From: Brevipalpus yothersi
Lineage: Eukaryota > Arthropoda > Arachnida > Trombidiformes > Tenuipalpidae
Direction: 5' to 3'
Assembly (NCBI GenBank): GCA_003956705.1
Contig: QZCP01000570.1
Coordinates: 1 to 19,809 of the forward strand
Length of the DNA stretch: 19,809 nucleotides
The position numbers were made by a program, and so were the translations under genes. The notes beneath the pieces are model-generated. The model was not told the origin of the DNA. It was given only the letters and a program-made list of their open reading frames with translations, and did no database searches. Shown in pieces: positions 1 through 8,500 of this stretch. How positions within the stretch are numbered: position 1 is the stretch's first letter; each line of letters starts with the position of its first letter.

Positions 1-2
1 AC

Positions 3-116
3 CTGAACTGCATCTTTTTTGGATCACGAACACAAACTGGTGGCGCTCAAGAGGTGGAAGCAAAAGTCCAGCTGATTCCGGTTCGTGAATCGCACTTGTA
101 TCATGTTGCATGTTGA
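3..116 (+). CDS. Possible 3' end of an upstream gene, cut by the window edge
   Basis: An open frame enters from the left edge and ends at a TGA at 114-116. The readable part is 37 codons and ends in the residues RESHLYHVAC. It is low in repeats, balanced in composition and uses mostly CG-type arginine codons, so it looks like real coding sequence. I do not recognise the family. If real, its stop lies only about 134 bp before the Nup88 start, giving a compact head-to-tail arrangement. A competing reading exists on the other strand: an ATG at 109-111 opens a minus-strand frame that stays open for 37 codons to the edge, with an in-frame stop upstream of it. That would make the spacer a divergent promoter. 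The sequence to the left of the window is needed to choose. Confidence 0.35.
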   Translation: MNCIFFGSRTQTGGAQEVEAKVQLIPVRESHLYHVAC

Positions 117-250
117 ATTGTTGTTGATTCAGCTTACTGTATCATTTGTAAACGCGGGATCACCATAATCACACTGTTTAACGTTTCCATCAATTGTGTA
201 CTGTGCATAATTTCGTTTTTGTACAATTTGGTTGATCATTTGGTGACACC
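117..250 (+). promoter_or_regulatory. Short upstream region and 5' UTR of Nup88
   Basis: These 134 bp separate the possible upstream gene from the Nup88 start codon. I see no TATA box and no strong initiator. A TGA at 233-235 is in frame with the Nup88 ATG, so the coding sequence cannot extend further 5' without splicing. The context just before the ATG is GACACC followed by ATGG, a favourable start context. Promoter function is inferred from position only. Confidence 0.4.
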
Positions 251-2568
251 ATGGTACGATTAAGTTTGGAAGAGGATCCTGAGGAGAAGGGAATATGGAG
301 GCATCTGTTTTCTGATGAATCTGAATTGAAACGTTTGTTGAGTAATGTGAGACATGAGTATAAAGGCAAGAGAGGCTCGAAAAATTTGATCATTTTTGAT
401 GAGAGTATCCTCTGTATTTGGGATAATCACGATCAAAAGCTTGTCTGCTGCTCCATTCGTGATGATCGAGTGAAGAATGTACAATTCTTGACTCCAACTA
501 ATCCACCCATATTCGATGTTGATAATCTTATTCTCAGCATTGATGGTAGACTTCTTGCTCTCCAAGGTGCCCATGGAATCAGTGTGATGGAAGTTCCTAG
601 AAAATGGGGATCTCACAATGCTTTTGAGGGTGGCAAGAATCCCATTTTATGTCGCTCTTTTCCTCTGGCAGAAAGATTCTTCGTATGTAATCAACAAATC
701 TCACTACTTGAAGCTCGATGGCACCCAGGATCTCCTAATGCGTCTCTCATTGTCGTTCTCACTGATGATGACTGCTTACGTGTTTTTGATGTTAAAAAGC
801 CACAAAATTCCTTACAAGAAATACGTCTAGCAGGACTTCTTTCTGATACTAGTGCCTCAAGATATGCTGTTCCGCTTGGCCAAGCTGGTGTGAGTTTTGA
901 TTTTGGTCCTCCCATCCCTAAATCTCAAGTAGTTGGTTTCAAGAGGATTGATCAATCGAAGATGAATTCAGCATCCTCCATTGATGAAGATGTATTATTG
1001 TGGCCAATTTTTGTTCTTCGAGGTAATGGAGATGTGCTACTTACTCATGTAGACTCGAATGGAATATTCAACTCTCGTAAAATATTGGGGCCTCTCACTA
1101 TGCGCCCCCCAGCTGAGGACAACTATGGAGTAGATGCCTCTAGTCTCATATGTCTTGATACTTGCCCACCTCTCTTGGTGATCGCAACCTCTTCGATGAT
1201 GCTCTATCACTGTATTGCTCTGAGCAATCAGTCCAGTCAAGATTCTGATTTGATTGGAGCCAATACTCCCATCTCTGGCCCGGTGAACAACTCTCTCCCT
1301 TCTCCTACTTCTCCTCTTGATCAAGGTGAAAATGAAAACATGAAGAACATCGAAGAAAATTTGAAATTTGCCGGTATTTCTTCCAGAGCCTCTGGTAATC
1401 AAAGCAGTTCGAAGTTATTCAATGAGCCTACTCTCTATGTCTTGGAGAGTCTTGAATTGATCTCCTCACTTACATCCAATGCTGATCAGTTTCTTCCAGC
1501 ATCTTCCTTACGTCTACAAAAATCCAACTCAAATCCACAAATTTACTCCTGCTCACATGAAGCAGGCATACATATCGTTAACGTGCCTTTTATCAATCAG
1601 CTGAAGCTCAATCATTTAATCGGAGATGATCTCGAGGCTAGTATAATCGAATATCTCGTTTGTACTAAGCCCATTTCTTCCACTGCCATCCCATCATCCT
1701 TCCCGTTGGGCATTGCATGGCTGCCTCGTCGTGAGCACTTCCTTGTGACTGTGCTCCTCTCATCTGGTGAGCTTCTCGCTCAAAATATGACATCAATTCA
1801 CCTGAATAACTTAGTTTTCATTGGAGATGCCGAGAGTTCACCTAAATTGGACCCTTCTGTATCCTTCTCTGTGCACATGAATCATGTGTTGAAACGAAAC
1901 ATCAACACACCTCTTATCAAGTCAGAGGCTTTAAATGATGTGAATAAGGAAGGGCTATTATTGGTTCTCTTGAATGCTACTAATATCATTCGAAAAGAAT
2001 ATTTGAATCGAATGGATAAGGCAGCTGAACTGATAACAAAGCGATCCAATTTTCTATCGTCTAACAAAGATCTTCAATTTGAGGAATTACAAAAACTCGA
2101 AACAAAAAGCTCTGAAGTAGCCATACTCATCAGCCAACTGACCAACAAGTTCAAAAAAACGCTCGATCATCAGGAGGAACTTTCGAAAAGAGTTGAAAAA
2201 ATACTTGAGTTATTGCAAAGCAAAATGAATCATCTATCTGAGGCAGAGTCTTCTTCTCAACGAGAGCTTGAAGAGATGAATAATTCCCTTAAATCCTATA
2301 AGAACAAACTGGATCAAATCAGGAAAAAAATAGAGTATCAGCAAGACATTAGAACCAACAATCAGAGGGAAGAGGGTAATGAAAAATCTTTGCTCTCTCG
2401 CCAGATTGCATCGATAAGATCGGTTTTGGTTAGCCAGTAAGTATTGGCTCTCGTGAACAATTAAGCGATTCTTAAATTTTTATCTCTTCTCTCAGGAGTG
2501 ATGCGATTCAACGCCTAGTTGACGATGTAAATGTTCTCAAAAGACATACCTCAAGCAACATTCCATAA
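251..2568 (+). CDS. Nup88: Nuclear pore protein Nup88 (members only), join(251..2436,2496..2568)
   Basis: Nup88 sits on the cytoplasmic face of the nuclear pore, partners Nup214 and Nup62, and supports CRM1-dependent export and mRNA export. The spliced product is 752 residues; human Nup88 is about 741. The N-terminal two thirds matches the family's beta-propeller: WG-x-F-x-GGK-x-ILCRSF at about residues 119-137, WHPGSPNASLIVVLTDDD from 157, and PPAEDNYGVDASSL with VIATSSMMLYHC at about 286-321, the last nearly diagnostic. Residues about 322-390 are a Ser/Asn/Pro-rich, probably disordered loop. From about 565 the protein is helical and coiled-coil (LLNATNIIRKEYLNRMDKAA, then heptad-rich sequence to about 700). 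It has no FG repeats, as expected for Nup88. The ATG at 251 has an in-frame stop 15 bp upstream. A phase-2 intron at 2437-2495 must be removed to add the conserved tail (IQRLVDDVNVLKRH). The family and start are near certain; the last exon is very likely. Confidence 0.95.
2437..2495 (+). other. 59-nt spliceosomal intron near the end of Nup88
   Basis: The donor is GTAAGT directly after AGCCA, and the acceptor is a pyrimidine-rich run ending TCTCTTCTCTCAG. The unspliced frame stops at 2438-2440, inside the donor. Splicing restores a CAG codon across the junction and adds 23 residues whose pattern (I-x-x-LV-x-x-V-N-x-L-x-x-H) fits the C-terminal helix of animal Nup88, where human has a comparable IREMVKQINDIRNH. 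This agreement with the family tail is the main support. It is the only intron visible in the gene. Confidence 0.9.
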
Positions 2569-3491
2569 AACTTACCAACTTGATGGCCCTTCTGAATGAA
2601 AATATGGTGATTCCCTTTGTCATGTGTATAAAAGATGTTATCGTTTTTATTATCCTCACTAGAAACACAAACCATTGTTGCATCTCACTCCAGGAAAGCT
2701 CTGAATGCATGAATTCTAAAATTTTTTAAAACTCAATCAGAATCAATCTAATTTTGCTCGACTTCTTGGGAGAATTATATTTCATAAAGTTTTTATATCA
2801 TTCAAATGATCAATTGATTATTATCATTTCATACTGGTCTCGAGAATAGTAACTGGTTGTGATACTTGCCATATCTTTGTCTTATCGGTAAATTTTTTAC
2901 CTTAGGATGCTTTATAATCAGGAATAAGGGTGATCAAAGATTGTAACTGATTGAGTCTGAGAGTGTGTCTTCAATATTGTTGGAATTTATTTTCAGTATC
3001 ATCGCATTGGAGGGGAAATGGATTGCTGATATGCTTCAAACATGCTCAGAAACTTTCAACTAGTTTGGTTCGATTTTGATTTTGATTCATCCATTTTGGC
3101 TTGATTGGTTATTTTGTAGATATACAAAATGTATATGTATGTGAAATATGTATATGATGGAGAGACCTGAAGAGAGTTGATTGTTCTTACCGAACGGCAG
3201 GCACATGATATGAATGCAGACACAATACCATCACCCTAAACTATGAAGCCTGAGCGAGAGACGAAACATAGAAGAGCCACTCTTTTCGAAACTCATCAAA
3301 GCCTTGATGAGGGAATGGCTATCATTTTTCACTATGCCGATAGACAAGTCAAATGTTCTTACCAAGCGCATTCAACTAAAACTAATGGATATTCCATGAT
3401 GTTCTGTTTTTCAGCGAGTTTGGTGGCTTTTTGCAAGTGACAGCTAGTGTTTTAATGCACGATCATCTAATTCATCGAAGTGATGTGAGCC
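2569..3491 (+). other. Nup88 3' UTR and intergenic DNA
   Basis: No gene is recognised. No AATAAA follows the Nup88 stop closely. The nearest plausible polyadenylation hexamer is the variant TATAAA at 2627-2632, followed by a GT/T-rich stretch, so transcripts may end near 2650. After that the DNA is AT-rich and unique-looking. A 65-codon open frame at 3243-3440 has no family resemblance and is best read as chance. Confidence 0.5.
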
Positions 3492-3563
3492 AGAGAAGAG
3501 AGAGAAAAAAAAGAAAGAGAGAGAAATGATCGAGCTTGTGATGAGAGAGAGAGAGAGAGAGAG
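3492..3563. repeat. Purine tract and (GA)n microsatellite
   Basis: Positions 3492-3526 are all purine on the plus strand, and 3543-3563 is an uninterrupted GA repeat. It opens a plus-strand purine-rich domain that continues to about 4400. Confidence 0.9.
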
Positions 3564-5040
3564 TCAACATTATTGGCAGGAAACAATCCAATCTCCAATC
3601 AATGGAAGAATCGAATCGATTTCTGAACGCGAGATGAATTGAGTATGAGAAGGAGAGCTTATTTGGCATAAAAGAGGGAGAGAAGTGAGAATTCAAGGGA
3701 GGGAAAGCTTTTATGATTGAGTATCGATGGATCGATAACAAATCATTTATTGAAGGCGAAGAGATGGGAGAAGAAAAATCGCCATGGTGATGTGAAGATG
3801 AAGGAAAAGAAAAGAGGATGAGCGGGAGATGGATGAAGAGCTCTCTCGAAGCCACTCGAATTGCGTTCCCATATTAATTTTGGAATAAATGGGCACATTG
3901 ATCAATGAACTTGGAATAGGGTGGCCGTAGAAGGATTGCATCTCATGGCAACTCGAGGAATCGAGGAAATAGTGGAGAGGGATGCAAGTTTGCCATCTCA
4001 TAATCGAAGCGCCTTCGATCCAATCGATGAGAGTTAATAATTAGAGATGCAAACTGGCTGGTTAAGGATTTTCTCTTCCCATTTTGCTTCATAGGAATGA
4101 CAAGTGAGAGCAAGAAGTTTGCAGTGAGCAAAAGCATCACCCAAAGCGATTGGAGGGAAACTCATTGAGCTAAGGATAGTGAGGGAGGTGGGGGAGGTGG
4201 GGGAGGTTGGAGATGATGGTGGCATCGAAAGGGTAAGCTTGAATAGACAATTCCTCCCCTCTCAATTGTAAAGAAATATGGCTGGCCATATGATTTTATA
4301 AAGGAATACAGAATCGAAAGAAAAATCTTGAGAGTATAATTTAATCTCTCAGACTGTAGAAAAATAACAGAAGAACAGAGAGAATGAAGAGTGTATAGCT
4401 TCGAAAAAACTTTATAAGTGTGACTCAAAGATTTTATATGCTTTCTTCGCCTTTCTTTCTCCAAGAGAATCGAGAACAAGTTTGAAAGTTCAGAACTTTC
4501 ATATTGAATATCTTATAGCTCGCTTAACAAGTCAAAAAGATAGATGGTAGACCTCGATATCATCTTCAGCGCCCGTAAGGAGGCTTTCCATCAGAGCTTC
4601 AAAAATTGTTTGTCCTGACGGAAGGTCTTGTCCAATATTTTTCCCGATAGTAACAGGAAAAATGTAATGATAGACAAAAGAGAACCTCATTCATTGAGTT
4701 CATGATATTTGAAATCAGCTGACCAGCGATGGCATGACATAAAACTTGTAGTAACATTTGCTGAAAGCATATCTGCAGAGGAAAACACTCGAAGTGGTCT
4801 CCTCTTAGATATTAATCCGATACATGATACCAAATTTCTATCATGGACACGAACACACGGGGTACTACTCTAGCTGCTACCAGACATGTTAGCCGATTGC
4901 TGGTCTAGGAATAAATGTTCTTGATTTGCTGATGGTTTGATGTTCCAATCATAACGCTTTCCGCAGTCTCCCGATGCCGTCTTGCTGCATCATCTCCCTG
5001 GTAACTAATGGCGCATGATTGCTGTTGTATTACTAGATTT
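3564..5040. other. Non-coding, purine-rich on the plus strand to about 4400
   Basis: No gene is recognised. Several minus-strand frames of 60-127 codons run across 3472-4479. They are rich in Ser, Leu, His and Pro because the minus strand here is pyrimidine-rich and so poor in stop codons. A G-rich stretch (GGGAGGTGGGGGAGGTGGGG) lies around 4183-4205. A 52-codon minus-strand frame at about 4540-4700 has balanced composition but no splice signals or recognisable family. Confidence 0.4.
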
Positions 5041-5097
5041 TGAATACTTCATGTGAATCATAAGAATGATGATCGTCTTCGAGTGAAAGGCTGTGAA

Positions 5098-5419
5098 ATG
5101 CTGTGTTGGATTGTTCCAGCAACGCGGAAGAGGAAGATCCAGCGAGCTAGCCGCTTGCGATGTTCCGGTAAGTCGGTGTGTCCATTGACATCTTCGTGAT
5201 TCGTTTTTCCCAGTTGATACATACCTATACATTTTGAGCAGCATGTTCCTGGATAAACACCAGCACGCGGTCCTGTGGATAAAACAAGCATGCTTTTCCT
5301 CCCCCACAGCCCTGAGGGTCACTTGGTCAAGAACTTGTGTGTGTAGACTTTTTCCTTTCCTTTTCTCTTTTTCGTACATATTCTCAGCCCCTTCGAGCAG
5401 TAACTCTTTTGCCTCTTAA
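5098..5419 (+). CDS. Candidate two-exon reading frame with a 46-nt intron (hypothetical)
   Basis: The model is join(5098..5167, 5214..5419), 91 codons plus stop. The donor is CCG then GTAAGT, and the acceptor is TCGTTTTTCCCAG. Removing these 46 nt joins two open frames in phase, and the upstream frame is open from a stop at about 5047. The first exon is basic (ATRKRKIQRASRLR). The second exon begins soberly and ends in a Phe/Ser-rich tail that reflects a pyrimidine-rich stretch. I recognise no family. A 124-codon unspliced frame covers 5005-5379 on the minus strand, and a second minus frame covers 5058-5291, so this less AT-rich block is open in several frames and the strand is not settled. 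An alternative acceptor at 5308-5309 also keeps the frame. Confidence 0.22.
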
Positions 5420-6396
5420 AGTTGGAGAGTGCAGCTTGCATCTTCCGCTGATCAAGTCAGCATCCCAGCATCTTGTCTCACGAGGAAGAGAAGAGCCTCA
5501 AAGCGACATCTCCGGGTGTGCATCTGATTATTAACTAGTTTATCGATCAGTTTGAGTTTTCGATTATTAGCGTCGGAAAAATACACTAACATCTCTCTCT
5601 CTCTCCCATCTCTCTACGGCTCACTTGTCATTCCTGTGACTCACTCTCTCAGCCTCCCTGCTGCTCCCAATAACCACTCTGGAGCAATATTTCTATTCAA
5701 TGATGAGGATGAATCTCTTCCACTCGCCTCATTCTTCTCATCAGCTTTGATAATCTTCACTATCGATCCGATCCAATATTTTTTGATCACCGTGAGCTTC
5801 TCTTCCCGCGCTTCTCTCTTTCCTTTCCTCTCTTCGTATCTATTTTTCTCCCTCTCTCTTTTCTTCTCACTCAGCATCCACCTCCCACCTCCTCCCCGTT
5901 CGAATATTGATCGGTTTCCAATCGATACCCTGTCTATGGATCGAAGCAGATTGATTTGAGAGCGAGCATCTCAGGAGCAAGCAGTCTTGTCCCTGATCAT
6001 TGAGGAGCAATCGAGTGAGCAAGATGTCATGTAGAGAAGAGAAACAGATCAATCTCCAGCCGATCTGATCAGGGTCTAGATCATCTCTTTTTGTTTCCAT
6101 GTACCAGAAAAGTGTTTTAGCAGTAATTCTTCATGGAAGGAAAACTTTCCAGTTTTGTCTGGGAAAGGTGAGAAAAGTTTCAATTGTTTACGATCCGACC
6201 ACTCTACTGGACAAGTCTCAGATATGAGCCAGTAGTGAGACCGGACCATGTAGGTGAGTTGCAAGTGTCCGACGATTTTTGACACTACACCATACCACGC
6301 GTGGGCGGTATATGAGGCTCATCATCACTATGAATTCATGCAAACGCAATCAATCGGATTCAAATGAGTAAAAGAGTGAGGCAAGAGAAAGGGAGA

Positions 6397-6398
<2 letters not shown>
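5420..6398. other. Pyrimidine-rich non-coding stretch with a long stop-poor frame
   Basis: From about 5590 to 5960 the plus strand is rich in TC, with a short (TC)n near 5592-5606. A 135-codon plus-strand frame (5552-5959) crosses it. Its protein would be Ser/Phe/Leu-rich with no recognised domain, and stop depletion in pyrimidine-rich DNA explains its length. At 6108-6167 there is a short stretch bounded by a good acceptor and a donor, described in the findings. Confidence 0.4.

Positions 6399-6454
<56 letters not shown>
6399..6454. repeat. (GA)28 microsatellite
   Basis: This is an uninterrupted 56-bp GA dinucleotide repeat, flanked on both sides by further purine-rich sequence (about 6381-6470). 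Confidence 0.97.
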
Positions 6455-6459
<5 letters not shown>

Positions 6460-7652
6460 GGAGGGAGAAGATGGCAGTTGAATAGGAGTGAGACTTGGTG
6501 AGGGGTGAAAGTGAGAGAAATGAAAAGACTCGCTCGAATGTATATCGATTGAAAACACATATTCAAGACAATGATGATGATTCTGATTCTCTATGATGTG
6601 TATCTTGCATGATTTTTGCATGCGAAAATGATGAGTCCATGTTTTATCTGGAATTTCATTTTAAACAGTCGCTCTAGCTTCATCGCTTGCTCTCGCTCCA
6701 TCATCACCGCATCATTTCATCCCCATCATTGCCACCACCAACCTCCATAAAACCGGCGACATTATCATCAATTCTGTAAACATTTTTGCTCTACAGCTAC
6801 ATCCGTTTTGGTTGAATGATGCAACACGACAGTGCAACAAATTTGAGTGAGTGAACTTTCTTTCCATGTTTTCACCTCGTTGCCAAATGATGAGCCCATC
6901 TTCGCACCACGTTTCCATCCACACTTGCATCCTCATCGCTGCACTTAAGTCCCAGGCTCGACTTCATCCACAGGTAAGTGAGTAGCGAATCTTGTCAATC
7001 TGTGAACAGTCCATGTGCCATTGGAACAGGGCAAAGGCCCACTTTAATCACTGCTTGTAACTTGTTCATCTTCTTCGACGAAGAATAAGATGAAGTAGAC
7101 AGAGAAGAAGGATAAAGATGAGGAAAGAAGCAAGAAGAAGAAGAAGAAAAAGGTAGATCGGTGTTCATGTGGATGTTGCACTTGGTTGCCTTTATCCTCG
7201 CAAGCTAGTGATGAAGATCACGAGTGTGGCTTCATCGTTGTGGTAGAGTTTGGAGAAGCTTTTGATGTTCTTACTAAAGCATACAAACTTTCTCCATCAA
7301 TTTGAGTATCAATTCATAATCAACAGATAAACATTTGTTTGTTGACAAGACATGAGCGTAAATGATGCTGACTAACCATGAAAGCGAAAAGTATAGCTGA
7401 TAATACTTGGCGGGAGCGCGAGTGACATGGATCATCTTATCATATACACCATCTGCCATTAGCATGAAGGTGATAGGATTTGGTGCCGATATCATTACTT
7501 TTTCCACAGATTTTGTCATTTTTCAAACCACCACAGATGATATCGCTTCCCTCGTGTGTGTATGCCCCGTATTATTCTTCACTCTTGTCGTGTTTTTACC
7601 AGCAAATTTATCACAGAGAAGCAACCTAGTTGAACACAGCTAGAATGGAGAA
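6455..7652. other. No recognised gene; splice-like signals at 6797-6973
   Basis: No protein family is recognised. A strong acceptor at 6795-6796, a GTGAGT donor at 6847 and a consensus CAG-GTAAGT donor at 6974 hint at exons of a coding or non-coding transcript. An (AAG)n run lies near 7133-7150. Overlapping frames on both strands at 7274-7643 have no family resemblance. Confidence 0.35.
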
Positions 7653-7702
7653 TTTTCTCTCTCTCTCTCTTTCTTTCTCTCTTGCTCGAACCTCAAAATG
7701 AA

Positions 7703-7761
<59 letters not shown>
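7653..7761. repeat. TC microsatellite pair, including a 57-bp (TC)n
   Basis: The first tract, 7653-7683, is all pyrimidine with (TC)n and (TTTC). The second, 7705-7761, is a perfect TC repeat. It is the reverse complement of the (GA)28 at 6399-6454, about 1.25 kb upstream. Confidence 0.97.
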
Positions 7762-7765
<4 letters not shown>

Positions 7766-8414
7766 TAGCATACTTTGGCCACTTTTTAATTCAAAGTTGA
7801 ATCAATTGTATAATGTAGAAAGTTATGCTGGTCTGATAGCTTGGGCCGATATTCGTTTCAAGTTGATTTCAAGATTGAATCGATTCTTTCAATTTGATGA
7901 AAAATATTTTAATCATTGAGAAAAGGCACAAGTATGATTGAGGGGAAGAAAAATTCTAACACAAAGACTTTTCCTTCAAATGCTAAGGTTCATTGGTGCA
8001 TTGTTGTCATGATGGGTTTGAATAACTCATGAGGTTTTAAAAATATGGTATTTGAATGTAGATTTGGATCGAGATCTTTTCATTTGATTCAAGTGATGAT
8101 ATTCTAGGTGTAATCATGTCCGATTAGATGGCTTTTTGTAAGTGATTGATTTTTTCTCTTCTTCCTCTTCCTCTTCTTCCTCTCTCAATCTTCCATTTTG
8201 ACTTCATGAAACTAAAATCATCTTATCTCCATAAGAGAGGGAAAAAGAGAAGAAGGCAATGTTTAATTCGGATATAAGATGGAAAAAAAGTTTTGTCAAC
8301 TGTGATATGATGCAAAGTCCATTTGAAAGTGATCATAATTCAAAATGTTTATCTGTTTCATCACTTTTCTTGAGTAAGTGCGTTTTCCCTTCTTATTCCA
8401 CAGATTCTTCATTG
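7762..8414. other. Non-coding AT-rich DNA with a pyrimidine tract
   Basis: Nothing recognisable as a gene is present. Positions 8151-8186 form a 36-bp all-pyrimidine tract of TTC/TCC units. Confidence 0.4.
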
Positions 8415-8500
8415 CTTCTTCTCTTCCTCCTCTTTCCTCCTTCCTCCTCATCCTCATCCTCATCCTCTTCTTTTTCTTCTTCATCTTTTTCTTCCCCTCC
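8415..8500. repeat. Degenerate (TCC/TCATCC/TTC)n simple repeat
   Basis: This is low-complexity pyrimidine-rich DNA, with four TCCTCA-type units around 8442-8468 and TTC-rich sequence after them. It accounts for the polyserine and polylysine-arginine look of the frames that cross it on either strand. Confidence 0.9.

Noticed and set aside
251..2440. Shorter frames inside Nup88 on both strands
   Set aside because: They are shadows of the Nup88 coding sequence and show no independent signals.
3472..4479. Minus-strand frames of 65-127 codons
   Set aside because: They overlap one another in different frames and owe their length to pyrimidine-rich sequence on that strand.
5552..5959. 135-codon plus-strand open frame
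   Set aside because: It lies in pyrimidine-rich DNA, where stop codons are depleted. The product is a Ser/Phe/Leu-rich string with no domain, signal-peptide start or splice support.
6328..6621. Minus-strand frames encoding (Ser-Leu)n
   Set aside because: They are translations of the (GA)28 microsatellite with short flanks. The same applies to frames over 7698-7919, 16358-16694 and 17379-17579.
7407..7414. TTGGCGGG as a second E2F site
   Set aside because: It covers only half of the consensus and has no nearby gene support.
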